From positions 6,758,001 to 6,822,000 of the forward strand of contig OZ005702.1 of NCBI GenBank assembly GCA_963930775.1: 64,000 nt of DNA, written 5' to 3'. The notes under the pieces were generated by a model. That model was not told the DNA's origin and searched no databases. It saw only the letters and a program-made list of their open reading frames with translations. Position numbers and translations under genes: made by a program. The stretch's first letter is position 1, and the number at the start of each line of letters is the position of its first letter. The DNA is from Cliona cf. orientalis. Its lineage: Eukaryota > Porifera > Demospongiae > Clionaida > Clionaidae. Shown in pieces: positions 46,134 to 57,948 of the stretch.

Positions 46134-46930
46134 CAAATATTGCCCTGGTGGTGGCTTTGATCTATGTTGTATACGTAGGTGTATATAGGATACAAGGATT
46201 TATTAATATAGGATAGCCAAGGCCAATATTGAAAGCTTAAATAATAGTATGCAGTAGAAGATCTCGCATTAGCAATGCCCTTTGACCTTTAAGTGGGCAT
46301 TAAAAAGCTTTGATGTGGTTTTACTCTGCCAAAAACCACATGCACCCACCCACTATAGGCCTTCTTCTGTATATGTACGTACCACATGGGCTAAGTTTGC
46401 ATACATGATGTTGTGTATTAGGGGGAAATCTGCTAGTGGTTTGTTTACTACCTATGGAATCCAAAAGATGCTGCTAAGCCTCTCTTCCGATCCCTCGCTT
46501 CATGCATGCACATTCAGTTGCTATTGGGGGACAGCAAAGATTGTCATTGAAGTTAATAATTATGATCACAAAAATCCACATCCACCTTTAGGTAATCACT
46601 GATTGCATTGTATGCATAGTAATACAAAATAAGGCAGCTTAAGTACAAGCACTGATAGTTAGGAAAGATCAGTAGCTTTTGTCCTACCAGCCCTGCATCA
46701 AGACGGGTATTCCCTTAGTATTGACTGGGAACAATAGGTTTCAGACAAAACACTCTTCCCAAAAAATGCCATGCATGCATTCCTGAGAATTAATATCACA
46801 AAGATCTGACATACACAACAGCGGTGGTTGTGTGACTATACTCACTGTGACACATGCCAGTGTTGATAGCGTCACTACAGTTTCTTAAGCTGTTGTGATT
46901 CCCATGACATTGTAATCCTTTTGCACACAT

Positions 46931-46977
<47 letters not shown>

Positions 46978-47130
46978 CAGACTCAAAGTATACATTAAAC
47001 ATTGATCAGCAACAAATTTTTGAGTTTGGATTTTGTATTGCTTAGCTATGAGGATGGGCACTATGATAATAAATTTTCCTAGTATTAATTTTGTTATAGT
47101 TACATACCCTTAATTGGGGTACTGGTTGAA
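46134..47130. repeat. Segmental duplication, copy 1
   Basis: Blocks of this segment recur in the same order and orientation at 55846-59420: ATATTGCCC..GTGGTGGCTTTGAT at the start, GGGGGAAATCTGCTAGTGG, CTTCCGATCCCTCGCTTC, CCAGCCCTGCATC, and TACATACCCTTAATTGGGGT near the end. In copy 2 the blocks are pushed apart by inserted elements. No gene is recognised inside; the frames here are not conserved between copies. Confidence 0.8.
46932..46973. repeat. (CA)n microsatellite
   Basis: About 42 bp of perfect CA. The counterpart in the second duplication copy (near 59253) is much shorter, so the array expanded or contracted after duplication. Confidence 0.95.
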
Positions 47131-48953
47131 TGCATCTAGTTGTTTGGCCTAGGTATGATCCCCTTTCATTATCCTGTGATCACCCATTGCTATTCCTCTA
47201 GTAGACAACAATTTGTCTATAAAAATTGGTTGCTATATATATATAGGCACTGCCAACAAAACTGCATACATTATTCAGTATGATGCTGTAATCATCCCTT
47301 TAGTTCAGTTGCAACTAGAGCTCTGTAGAGCACATACCCTGCGTACGCATTGCACAATTTATTATTATAGATTTACTTTCGGTGCATGGCTATAATTAAT
47401 TTTTGTAAACTTGAGAGAAATAATGGAAATGTTCCGTGGCATTTGATGGTCGGTAATGGTCGTCACACGGAAATGTAAGGATCCCAGGTATAAGCCCCCT
47501 CCCCCTTTTGTCCAGTCCTATATAGCGGGGGGGGGGGGGGGGGGGGGGCGTAATCACGGGATTCTACGGTATATAATATTATATCCTACATGTAGAGTGA
47601 CATGATATAAACTAATCATGGTTATCTATAAATTAAAATTAATAATAATTGACAACGACAGGCGGTGTCAGCAATAGTCGCAAATCGATTTAATATTGAC
47701 ATCGATTAGTCCGTCGACCCTGTACCGTACGCATAACTGGGACTATGTTTATAAACTGTCATGACTGTCAACAGCTCAGGGATCCGGAGCTTCAGCATAT
47801 TCCTGTCAGTCTGTGGTGTCACCAGTTTGGAATTCCAGCAAGGCTCAACTTATGTAAGGAACACTGCACATGTACTACCCGGTACTATTAAAGTATAAGT
47901 GTTTGAGCATGAACTTTAATAGGCCTATACACTGTGTCACGGTGTCTGTACTGCATCATGACATTGTGGGCGTGTACGTGTGTGCGTGCATATATGTGTG
48001 CATGTGTATCATGGGATGTGTATGTGTGTACGTACGTATGTCAACTTTAAAAAAAATGGCTCCATCGATGCATGCAGCAGAACCACTACGATTACCTACT
48101 GTTACGCTTACACCTGGTGTTATCAAAGCCTTACTCTCTTATACTGCACATATGCCCTGCCAGTACAGTCGTGTCAGTGCATAGCTCCCCTGCTGCCTAT
48201 TCAGCATGATGCTCACGAGTTGCATAACAATATCTATGGAGGGTCTTTCAAAAAAAAAATCTCCATTACAGAACTAAAGGTGACCCATACCAGGCTGCAC
48301 CAGATGAGCATAATAATATTATTACATGTGTGCATACACCTGGTACTTACTGAATTGTTTTTTGAATTTGGATAGTTTGAGTCGTTGTACATGTGTAGCG
48401 CATGTGAGGATGCATACATGTATCCAAATGCATGTATAGTTACAAGACATGAAGCATATTTTGCATATACGAACATTTAACAAAAAAATTTATGATAGTA
48501 CATGCATTGGAGTGATGTAGGACAGCTATACTATAGCTTCTGGCATTGATGACGCATGACCTCCAGGGCCACTGTACAAACATAACACGCTGACTGTTTT
48601 TGTACACAGTGCTTATTAATAATATTATTATATGCTTAATGTATGTATGCAGGTATTTAATGCAGAAGTTCATTTTAATGATGAGTAATTAAACGTTTTG
48701 GGACGAGTCATTGATTCTACCTTACTGAGCAACAATTTACCTTATTAGGTCATAAGGAAGACATCTATTGTACACATAGCTAACAAGGACCTGGTTATAA
48801 AAGAGTTTGCAAGTTTAACTGTCTTTAGTTGTGTTATTGCTGAACTGCAGTACGACTAACTTAATAAGTTGTGGAGGCTTCTTAGCACTAAAAATATTGA
48901 GCAATGCTATAGTTCTATTTCCGTTATAAGTATTTAATTTTACTTGTGCAACA
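47131..48953. other. Intergenic with 22-bp poly-G run
   Basis: 1.8 kb without a supported gene. Poly-G at 47527-47548. At 47318-47345 'AGAGCTCTGTAGAGCACATACC' matches the edge of the CpG-rich element at 58530. A TGTG/CATG-rich patch lies at 47970-48045. The last 100 bp form the promoter and 5' UTR of the next gene. Confidence 0.45.
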
Positions 48954-51900
48954 ATGGTTCTGAACAGCTTCATCTTCATTTCATTACTGACACTTATACC
49001 ATGTGGATTCAGTAGCAGCTCAGACGTTCAATTTGGAGGTTGCCAGCCAGAAAATCAGACATGTGCTGAATGCTACTATAGACTAAGGGTTTCACTCTTA
49101 AAATCGGATAGAAACATTCGCCAGCTTTTTGTAGCTTTTTACCCTCCGAGATATGAGTTACCAGAATTTGTCACTGTCACATACTGCTTCGATGAGAATT
49201 GCAACAGAAAAAAAATGTGGTACTGGTCACAGAAATCATCCTATTTGTTTTTTCCTCTGCAAACATTCGAATACCTATCACTGTATTTCAGCCAACCTAT
49301 GAAATATATTACCCAAAATGTAACATTATTCCTGGATGAGGAGTGCTATGAAGCTGACAATCATATGTTCAATCTCTTAACACAAAGGGTGAGATAATAA
49401 ATTCAGAAAAATTAATTGAACATGGGGAGCACCTGCGGGTATATTTTTATACTGGCACGCAGAATGGGTTGAAACTAGAAATTTGACCTTAGGGAATTTT
49501 GATTCACACATTAGAATTAAAGTTACCACAAAGTTGTCCCATAATTTAGCGAAGCTACGCACACGCATAAATGTGACGACCTTTACCAAATAGTTTGGCC
49601 AAAATTGGAGTACAGGCTACCTGCTTGCATCATGTTGCATTATGTATCCAACTCAAATTTCTGGACAACACATGTATTTTTCTGCTCCTTGAAAAAGGAA
49701 TTATAATTATCCTGTATGCGCGCATGTGCAACAAGGGGTAAGCAATTGGTTTGTCTGTCGTCCTGCATAGAAATATAAAAACGGGTGGACAAGAAACTAA
49801 TAATATGATTTGATTACTAGCATAATTCTCAAATGCTTACACACACCTATTAAGCTCCGTTACTGAAAATACGCTTATGCCATGACATAGTTCCTATGTT
49901 GAGATTTGCTGATTTTTGTGTTGACAGAATCTGATGACAGATGACAGCAGGTGGTCATTATATATTGTGGCATTTTGAGGGTGTGGCTGGTATTTCAAGG
50001 TAATAATGAAGGCAGAAGCAGTAGGTTGAAACAGATGCGGGCGGTGACGAGAAACTAACATTCAAGTTTGTGTGGCCTTATAGCTAGAGGCAGCAACTCG
50101 TTAAGGGTTGATCAATGAGCTGGTACCCATTTTTCAAATCCGAACACATGTAAAATTGAAATGTCTGCACTCTACAATGGTATAACTGAGTCTCCTCATA
50201 TTTCAACTTGAGCATAATGGGCTGCACTTCTGGAGCATTATTGGGGATTTTTCGAGCATTAATTAATTTGAGAATAGCATTATAGGCAAAAAATTAAAAT
50301 AATTTAATAAAACAACTATGTATGGGGACAGCAATGATATTAATATTTAGCATACAATTCTTAGATAATGCAATTATGTATGTATAATTTCAATTGTTAT
50401 ATCCAGCTAAAAAATTTCATACAAGGAGCAAGTATTGATCCAAGAATCAATGACAACTATTTCGTCAGAGCTGAAGAAGAAAATCAGCATTTCCTTGACA
50501 CACTTACGGCCAGATACATTTTATCATTTTATATTGTAGGACCTGTATCGGCAATTATTATTACCGCTATTGTGCTTGTCACTCACTTTTACACTCAACA
50601 ATGGGAAACAAACCTAAAGGAGGTAGCTGCTGCAACAACCAATGTCAACAAGTATACTCACTCCAAGATTTTCAGCTTTGCTCTCACTACCCTCTTTGTT
50701 AACATGCACAATTGATTCTTAGTTGCATAGCACTGAGTAAAATTAAAGACGGAATGATCCATGAGCCTTATGTGGATTCACTTCCCTACATTGTCTTTGG
50801 TTTTGACCTTTTTGGATTTCTATTCTCAGTGTTTCTTATGATAGTTAGCTCGTGTTGCTACTGTCTCAAAAGAAACTCACATTTAGAATACATCTTTCTA
50901 GCTGCTTCTTCAGTTGGCCCAATTATTAGCATCATAATTCATATTCCATACATGGCTATTGCTTATCTCAATGATGCCACCTATGCCACGAGTATACTTA
51001 TTTTCTACTTGATCACAACTTTTATCGTTTTTGGTACTTTCAATTCAACCTTCGATGCTTATAAAAGTGCTGTCATCCATTTTCAGCCTAATGGAGGTCA
51101 GAATGATCTGCAGGGGTTTCAAGGATGCCTTCGAAACACCATATTATGTTTCCAACGCAATAGAAAATGGATATGTTTAATAGCAATCTTAGTGGTTACT
51201 GTCTTAACTTTAACATTGACTGTAATGACTGCTACGATGCTAGTAATAATACCAATTACTAAAGCAGTTACTGATGCATCAAACCGTTTGATGGGATTCT
51301 ACCAAATTGTTGCTATTTTGGTAGGGGCCTACTTTGTGTACTGGAAATTTTACAAGAATCAGCCATCAATTGATTCAGTGATCAGTGAAAGACAAGGGCG
51401 TTTCCAAAATCAAGCACGATTGCTAACAGAATGGGATACACTGTCTAAAGAAGAAAGAGTGAAAGAATTCTATGCCAAATTTACAGATATTATCATGAAT
51501 TATATACCGTCAACAGGTGAAAACCAGCAGCAGCAGATAGCCAACCAACTACTGCAGATAGTCCATCAACAACTGAAGATAGCCTCTCAGACGCTGGAGG
51601 AGGCCATGCAGGGTCACTGTACAAGCAGCTAACCTAAATCTACCCAATAACCCAGCCATCACACAGCTGTTGGGCGACAATGATCGTCTGCGCAATGCCA
51701 ACCAGCATCTGCAGGCAGCCAATGAACAGCTACGGGCAGTAGTCATGCAGCAGTCAACTGACCAACAGCTGCTAGTGATCAAAGAGCAGGTGCTGCAGGC
51801 TGCCAACCTGCAACTGCAGGCAGCTAATCGGCATATACAAGCAGGAAATCAGCAGCAACGGATAGCTAACCTGAACCAGGATGTGGTGGCTAACTCACAA

Positions 51901-52128
51901 TTATCCAACGAGGAATTTCGCCAACAGCTGAGAAATAGAAGCCAGGAGCATCAGAATGCAGCAACCCAACAGCGGAATTCAGCCAATCAAATGCGAAATA
52001 CGCTGGCAGAAGGTAACCAGCTGCAGAATGCCAATGTGCTAGAGGCGCCCAACAATCAGCTGGATACAGCCAATGATCATCTGCATGCAGCTAATGGACA
52101 GCTGGCAGAAATAGTAGGACCAGGATGA
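48954..52128 (+). CDS. Multi-span membrane protein of unknown family, paralogue A (frame interrupted)
   Basis: Exon 1 48954..49388 (145 codons) splices in phase 0 to exon 2 from 50407, exactly as in paralogue B at 61603. Exon 1 encodes a signal peptide and a Cys-containing ectodomain (CQPENQTCAECY, YCFDENCN). Exon 2 encodes a membrane-proximal segment (FIQGASIDPRI), about five to seven membrane spans and a cytoplasmic tail. Relative to paralogue B one nucleotide is missing near 50712 (ATGCACAATTG), so the frame stops at 50713-50715 and continues in another frame to 51632. A second frame change near 51600 would be needed to reach the Q/N-rich repeat tail (HLQAANEQL-type units) ending at 52128. 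Either a young pseudogene or assembly errors. No known family is recognised. Confidence 0.6.
49389..50406. other. Intron of paralogue A with MITE debris
   Basis: About 1 kb. At 50033-50087 GACGAGAAACTAACATTC...TGTGGCCTTATAG matches the right end of MITE family 4. The left end was not found, so it is a solo end. Confidence 0.45.
51500..52128 (+). repeat. Imperfect coding minisatellite (Q/N/A-rich coiled-coil repeat)
   Basis: Degenerate units of about 21-24 bp built around CAGCTGCAGGCAGCCAA, translated as N-x-(Q/H)-L-Q-A-A. The frame stays open for over 150 codons despite unit variation, so selection on a heptad-like helix is plausible. Absent from paralogue B. Confidence 0.6.
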
Positions 52129-52817
52129 GGAGGAGGAGGAGGCATACTTATTTTATTGTGTTTAATTTGTTCTGTATTAAAAATTTTGCGTGTTTCGTGT
52201 GCATGCTTTGCATATTTATGCATGGACAATTAACATTTGTGTTCTGCATTTTATTGTGTTCAATGTGTCCCTTGTGTTTCATAATTGCCGAGCGCATTAG
52301 CGCAAGGCATAATAATCCCGTTCGCTGTTGAGTTATGATTATTATAATTACTTTTTGTTTCTGATTACCAGTTATTAACTTCCGATTACTACTTATTATG
52401 ATTACTTTTTGTTTCCGATAACCAGTTGTTTTAGCTAATTGTTTTTTTTCTAATTATCCTGATTTTCTCACTAAATCTTGAACCTAAGCTTACTTTCTTC
52501 AACTCTACGTGATGACTATGCGGCATGAAAGACCTCACCCATGCATGAACCACCGCAAGTTCTTCACTGCCGTTTGTGTCCCAAAAGTTTGGCGTTCTCT
52601 GGAACTGCTTAGTACTTTGCATTTTCTAATTTTACACTCTTTTATAGCAAATGCGCACATGCGCTGTACCTCTTCACAGTCAATTACAAAACATGTACTG
52701 GCACCTTTAGCAATGCAACGTGCACACGTTCTTATAACTGCTGTAGCTAGCTATAGCATGAAGCTAGAGGAGGCTGTCGAAAGTGTTAATTACTGCAGGC
52801 ACAAGAGGTAAAAAGAA
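52129..52817. other. 3' flank of paralogue A
   Basis: Includes two direct copies of TACTTTTTGTTTC.GAT.ACCAGTT (about 52348 and 52402). The ATTAAA near 52177 is a possible polyadenylation signal. No gene is supported. Confidence 0.4.
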
Positions 52818-53610
52818 AACTCTAGGAGCATGTGAGCTACCCAAAGGGCGGCGAAGGAGCATCTGACTGCATGAGTATCAGATGTGTTAGGTGAAGTTCA
52901 TTAGCTTCGCTTTACCTTATATGGAGTGAGCAGTGATAGCACCACCCATACTACATATATTATTATATATATAGTAACATACCGGTAGTCTACAACCACA
53001 TACACTACGGACTAAGGGGCCTTGTCCAAAGTCCTTGTGGAAAAATTAACGTCATTATGACGTTAACATTTTACCCCCCTCCCCCCCCTCTCTTAACGTC
53101 ACAGCATTTCAGCATAGATTCAGTACTGAAACTCTGATTCTGCTCCATTTAGCCTACACAGTCGATATTCACTTGTATTCTACAGTGCTAGCTATGTCTT
53201 CATGGATTCATTGCATACCTGTGCTTCTTTAACAGTTTCTTGCTTGCCTGTAGCTACATGCACACTTTCAGCTAGGTAGTGCTGTCACAAAAATGCAAAT
53301 TTTGACACTGCTGGAGGTGTGCCCAGACTTGTTCAACCACAAGAATGCATAATCACAATTAAAGCTAAAATCTGCTGACAATGCAGTTGTAAAACGTCAT
53401 GGACCAAGACCCCCTCCCCCCCTAACGTCATAATGACGTTAATTTTTCCACAAGGACTTTGGACAAGCCCCCTAAGTCAATCAGCTAGTGCTACTTATAC
53501 AAAAGTAATCTGCACTATGCACTTTGCCTAACACATGCTATAGCCAAACTAACAGTAGTTGGATCGATGCTCCTTTGTCACCTCTCGGGTGGCTCATAAT
53601 ATGCTCTTGA
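52818..53610. mobile_element. Old inverted-repeat element (outer), interrupted
   Basis: GAGCTACCCAAAGGGCGGCG...GGAGCATC near 52834 and the imperfect complement GATGCTCCTTTGTCACCTCTCGGGTGGCTC at 53570-53599 form inverted flanks. TGTGTTAGGTGAAG and CTTTGCCTAACACA pair inside them. A younger element is nested at 53014-53475. Confidence 0.5.
53014..53475. mobile_element. MITE with about 50-bp terminal inverted repeats (nested)
   Basis: Left end TAAGGGGCCTTGTCCAAAGT continuing through TTGTGGAAAAATTAACGTCA; the right end is its complement up to GGACAAGCCCCCTAA. The arms pair almost perfectly over about 50 bp. The interior has C-rich runs and no frame. Confidence 0.9.
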
Positions 53611-53959
53611 CATAGGCATTAATGCTATTAGTTGTAGCCACATAATTAAAATGATTACATTATTAGCCCAAAAATTTTGGAAACTAGGGCAGATAGGTGT
53701 AAGCTTGGGCTATAGCTATTAAATTTGGTTACTAGTTATCTAAACAATAATTTATAATGATTGTGGTTATCCGGTATTTAATTTATTGTGGTTAATAATT
53801 ACATCTGAACCTTAATTCCTCAGATCTAATCATCGTTATTATTATAAATTGCCAAACCAATAAATCAATAATAATTATTGATGTATCACATCTGATTCAG
53901 CAATCATACCACATGATCATTAATATGCTCCTCGTATTATTGAGTTCCTATGAATCTTC

Positions 53960-54256
53960 TTACTTACGAAGATCTAGAGAACCTCAGCCATTAAATTTTG
54001 TGAGCCAAGATCGATCCTCCCATTTACTGGTATGTTCTTTCTTCAAAACAGCCCAGCGCAGCATAGCTCTGGAGAACACCAAGCTAAAGAGAGACGTTAT
54101 GCTTCAAATAATAGTGAATGCAAACTATGCACTTTGAAAATGAAGCCATCCGTTATTGCTAAGTTTTACGAAGGTAGCTATGGCCGAAGAACTGGCATTG
54201 ATTTTGATGAAGATGATATGGGAATGATCGCAAAGCCAATTTCAAGAGATAGCTAG
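53960..54256 (+). other. Short open frame of doubtful status
   Basis: Frame ending KFYEGSYGRRTGIDFDEDD...SRDS and a stop at 54254-54256, with a C-x2-C pair (ECKLCTLK) before it. It has no recognised domain, and upstream stops limit it to about 100 codons. It may be the remains of a gene or transposon ORF that continued into 54560-55196 before an element inserted between them. Confidence 0.25.
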
Positions 54257-54374
54257 ATGCTTTTTATTTTGAATTTCCAACACGTCATTGTCACAGCCGC
54301 ACGTGAAGAACACAAGCACGCACAAAGCGCATTCCAGCAACCACGGTGGCAGCGAAAGTAATTCCATAAAACAT

Positions 54375-54559
54375 TAAAATTAAACGCGCAATATAATTAT
54401 GACAATGTACCACCAACCACCAAGTGCATACAAGTGAGCGTTGGTAAATGGAGCTGCAATCATCATAAACTGAAGATCAGCAAAGTGTATATAAAAACTC
54501 CTGGACCACTTGGTGGTTGGTGGTACATTGTCATAATTATATTGCGCGTTTAATTTTAG
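54375..54559. mobile_element. MITE with about 50-bp perfect inverted arms
   Basis: Starts TAAAATTAAACGCGCAATAT and runs through GACAATGTACCACC to CACCAAGTG; the right arm is its exact complement, ending CGCGTTTAATTTTA. About 185 bp in total. The very high arm identity indicates a recent insertion. Confidence 0.92.
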
Positions 54560-55196
54560 TGATGCTCCTGGGGACCTAGCTTACCCAAGACTTGCTAAAA
54601 GTAAGGGCTCGGCTCCAATTGATGCACACCGTGGTAGACCAAGTTCTCCACTACCTGCTCCATCGATTGAACCTCCCCTATCGCTGATTGAGTCATCTAG
54701 TATACTACCACCAACAGCTGAGCTACTTCCAAGCGATGAACACCATGATAGAGCAAGTAACTCATCACCATCAACTGAACCTCCCTCATTAGCATCACCA
54801 TCTCCATCCAAGTCTACAACTACTGAGCTATCTCCACACTCTCAGGACGGTCTAGATCTGTCCAAATGTCAAGATGTTAGGTACGAAAATCGTGACTACA
54901 TACCTGGAGTGAGCTACAAATCAGTGGATGGTGAAGAAGGGTGGACGCCAGTGATTAGGAGGAAAAGAAAGACAGTGAAATTACGTAGAAGTTCAGAGAG
55001 TGAGAGCAGTTCAAGTGGCAGTGAAGTGGATGTATCATGTTCGAGAAAGGTGGAATATGAGACGCGCAATGAAATTCCTGGACTGAGTATCTACCGCAGA
55101 GGACCAGTTGAATGGACTCCAATTCAAGCTGCTACATGTACTAATCCTGTAGAACCTATTGCTGCCAGGACTAGATCAAAAACTTTCCAATCTTAG
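54560..55196 (+). CDS. Ser/Pro-rich open frame, possible exon or transposon ORF end (unrecognised)
   Basis: Open for about 212 codons to a stop at 55194-55196, with no obvious start. The first half is low complexity (SPLPAPSIEPPLSLIESSS; PSPSKSTTTELSPHS). The second half has GWTPVIRRKRKTVKLRRSS, an acidic/Ser run (SESESSSSGSE) and a basic end (ARTRSKTFQS). A TTTTAG at the MITE edge (54554-54559) could act as splice acceptor. Composition and location in element-rich DNA fit the tail of a retroelement polyprotein as well as a host gene exon. No conserved domain is recognised and no function is proposed. Confidence 0.35.
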
Positions 55197-55273
55197 AAGG
55201 CTCTAATCTCTTAGTATTTTATCAAGGCTGCTATAATTCTAGCAGTCCTTCAGCTATTATGCTGTAAAGTATT

Positions 55274-55296
55274 AATAATAATAATAATAATAATAA
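55274..55296. repeat. (AAT)n microsatellite
   Basis: Short perfect AAT array just after the Ser/Pro-rich frame. Confidence 0.85.
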
Positions 55297-55389
55297 ATTT
55301 TTCTGCAACTATTGTTGACATGACATTGCCTCCAGCAGCATAATCAGTATATAACACTAGTAATAGGACCAGAAATCATGCAGTCTCTT

Positions 55390-55806
55390 ATACTCCAAAC
55401 TTGTATAACATTAGCTTGAAATCCTCCACACCCAATGCAATGGCTAATAGAATCAAAAAGATCTAAATTAGCTTAAAGTAAGGGCCATTTTGTAACTCTC
55501 AGTAACAATTGAATAACGACCAAATCTCCCGCTAGCAGTATTGAGCTGATCCACACTGTCCACATGCTCCATTGGACTATTTTGTAGCGTCCATAGCTAA
55601 CATCAGCAAGCCACCCAGCTACTGGTATTAAAAGAACTCCAATACTCAATGCGATGTAGTATACCAAGCTGCTGTATGCTGTAGTTGCAGCATATCTGAT
55701 GAAATAGACCAGATTTGTCGTCAAGAAAGACCAAACCAAAATCAAGATAGCTCCCTTGTTGTAGATGGTTCTCCTTCGATATCGTGGATTGAAAATTTCC
55801 TTTACC
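55390..55806 (-). pseudogene. Fragment of the POT/PTR2-type transporter gene
   Basis: On the minus strand, from 55806 leftward, it encodes VKEIFNPRYRRRTIYNKG...LADVSYGRYKIVQWSM, matching spans 1-4 of the transporter at 42763-44433 almost residue for residue (FKPRYRRR there). The frame breaks near 55500 (QLLLRVTKWPLL instead of QLLELQNGPYL). Homology continues without frame to 55390, where it corresponds to the ANVIQFGVDQL region. The rest of the gene and the start codon are missing. It abuts the second copy of the segmental duplication. Confidence 0.9.
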
Positions 55807-56350
55807 TGTGAAATCAGCCGTACCACAGGGAGGGCAATATCAAATATTGCCCTTGTGGTGGCTTTGATCCATATTATTGTATACATAGGTACGTGGGATA
55901 CAAGTAGGATACCTAAGGCCAATATTGAAAGCTTAAATAATAGCATGCAGTAGGTAGCTATAGGTCTCGTGTTAGCAATGTCCTTTGACCTTTAAGTGTG
56001 TGTTAAAAGGCTTTGATGTGGTTTTACTCTACCAAAAACACACCCACCCGCTGTAGGCCTTCTTCTGCATGTATGTACCACATATTATTTGCATGCATGA
56101 CATTGTGTACATGGGGGGAAATCTGCTAGTGGTTTGTTTGCTATCAGATTCTATGGAATCCAAAAAATGCTGCTATTTAGTCAACTGGTCACCTAAAACC
56201 ACAATAGAGTGGGTCAAATATGCTTAAGAAAAAATGATGGTATGATTCTTAGGGCAAGTATTAACTATTGAGGTATTGCTTGCGGGATCAGGTTAAAGTG
56301 GCATAAGCAGATGTGATGGGAGCTAGATTTTCCAGTGAAGATCATAATAT

Positions 56351-56720
56351 ACAAGTATAAAAAACAATTGAATAAAATTGAAGGATGAAGTAGGGATGGC
56401 AGTGCCAAAAAATACACAAACAAGATTCGTAGGGATAATGTATCACATCCACTATACATCCCTACGCTTGCTTTTCTCATACACATCTGATTCAGCATGT
56501 AATTTAAAAGTGTCACTACCTGGGTATACAGTATTGATTTTCCATTCCTGCATGCATGTGGCCCATATATAATATTATGTGTGTGCACGGCTACTCAAAA
56601 ATAAGCGTAGGGATGTATAGTGGATGTGATACATTATCCTACGAATCTTGTTTGTGTATTTTTTGGCACTGCCATCCCTACTTCATCCTTCAATTTTATT
56701 CAATTGTTTTTTATACTTGT
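56351..56720. mobile_element. Foldback element with about 125-bp inverted arms, copy 2
   Basis: Left arm ACAAGTATAAAAAACAATTG... through GAAGTAGGGATGGCAGTGCC to CATCCCTACGCTTG; the right arm (56597-56720) is its complement, ending CAATTGTTTTTTATACTTGT. The central loop is about 120 bp. It is uninterrupted, unlike copy 1 at 45498. Confidence 0.9.
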
Positions 56721-57374
56721 TACTGTTCTTTTTTTAGTGCCCTCAGGGCCTGTTAGTTATCAATTTTCATCAATGCCACCTAGTTAACTAATCTCGTGGG
56801 GACAGAGGCTGGGCATGAGACTATACATATACCATGGCGACCAGTTTGCCTATTCCTTGTTTAAGATTAAAAATTTAATGCATGGAACTAGCTACTTCAA
56901 ACTTTTTTTCTGGACTTATATAGCTCATCCAACTGTGCTCCAGCAATAAATACAATATTACTATAGGGAAGCAAGTACACCATGTTTGTGTGATCTTAGC
57001 CTTTGCATGAGTCAGGCAGCTATGGTACCCCAACACACTGTGAGTTCAAACTTGAATACTCCTGTAAGTGCAAATCCCAGGCAGTCTTTGATAGCTTGCT
57101 AGGATGTAGTCTTTTGCATCACACACTATTGAACGTGCATCAGGGGGGTTCTCGAGACAGCTCAGGTAACTAGCTGACCTGCGAATGAAGCCACGCCCCT
57201 CGTTATCTCGATCCTGAAGCTGGCTGACTCAACCGGCAAACCATGCAAACCGTGAAAGAAGGCTGTTTTGAGCCACTGAAGTAGCTACGAAAAAAATTCT
57301 GTTTCAGGAGTATATTTTATAGGCCAGTAAGCTTACTGTTTGTAAGTAACCACTATGATCGACAGTTCACTGAG

Positions 57375-57935
57375 CTGATCAGCTGAGTGCTCGGCTCGAT
57401 CCGGCGAGCAGGTCCTAGATCTTGATCGATCCTGGCTGCGCCGGCGCACGCGCACCACTTTCATCGGTCACATGACTTCACCATGGCAACACCAAATGAG
57501 CATGCGCATTATATGACAAAATGGCTAATTGGACACACCCACTCGCAAAACGCGCGCTGTACACACCCACAATTAAATCGCTATCCTGATAACACAAAAC
57601 GAGCGTGCCACAGACGTGCGCGCTCCAAAATGGAGTGGATTTATACTCGAACTAAGGTGAGCGGTCATGGTAGTCTTGAGTTAGCCCAGGAAAACAGAAA
57701 GAAAGAAAGAAAGAAGATAGAAAGATTGACAAATGGCTATTTTTTTGAACATCTGGTTCTGGCATATACAATTGAGTTGATGGATGATCTTGGTCTTGTT
57801 AGATAGATAATTTGCTGTAGATTCTGATTTTGACACTTAGAAATCTCACAAAGTTACCTGTTTTGAGATATTTGGATTTTTGTAATGTATTATATATATG
57901 GAGTATCCGTGCCATCCCTACTTATAGAGTCTACC
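57375..57935 (+). repeat. CpG-rich repeat R5, copy b (inverted to copy a)
   Basis: GC-rich head (GGCTGCGCCGGCGCACGCGC), then an ATG frame from 57483 to the stop at 57804-57806 ending EHLVLAYTIELMDDLG plus LVR. Copy a has the same frame end with I for V. ACTAAG|GTGAGC at 57651-57662 resembles a splice donor in both copies. The tail has CCATCCCTACTTATAGAG. Confidence 0.7.
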
Positions 57936-57948
57936 GACTCTATGATTA

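Noticed and set aside
46796-47002. Frame encoding a (VC)n peptide
   Set aside because: Translation of the CA microsatellite; not conserved in the duplicated copy.
47870-48476. Overlapping frames of 80-131 codons
   Set aside because: Derived from a TGTG/CATG-rich patch; no domain, no homology to anything else in the window.
54581-54811. 76-codon minus-strand Gly/Ser-rich frame
   Set aside because: Antisense to the Ser/Pro-rich open frame, and low complexity.
53960-55196. Joining both open frames into one gene across the MITE
   Set aside because: The first frame ends in a stop before the MITE and is in a different phase; without transcripts the link is not supported.
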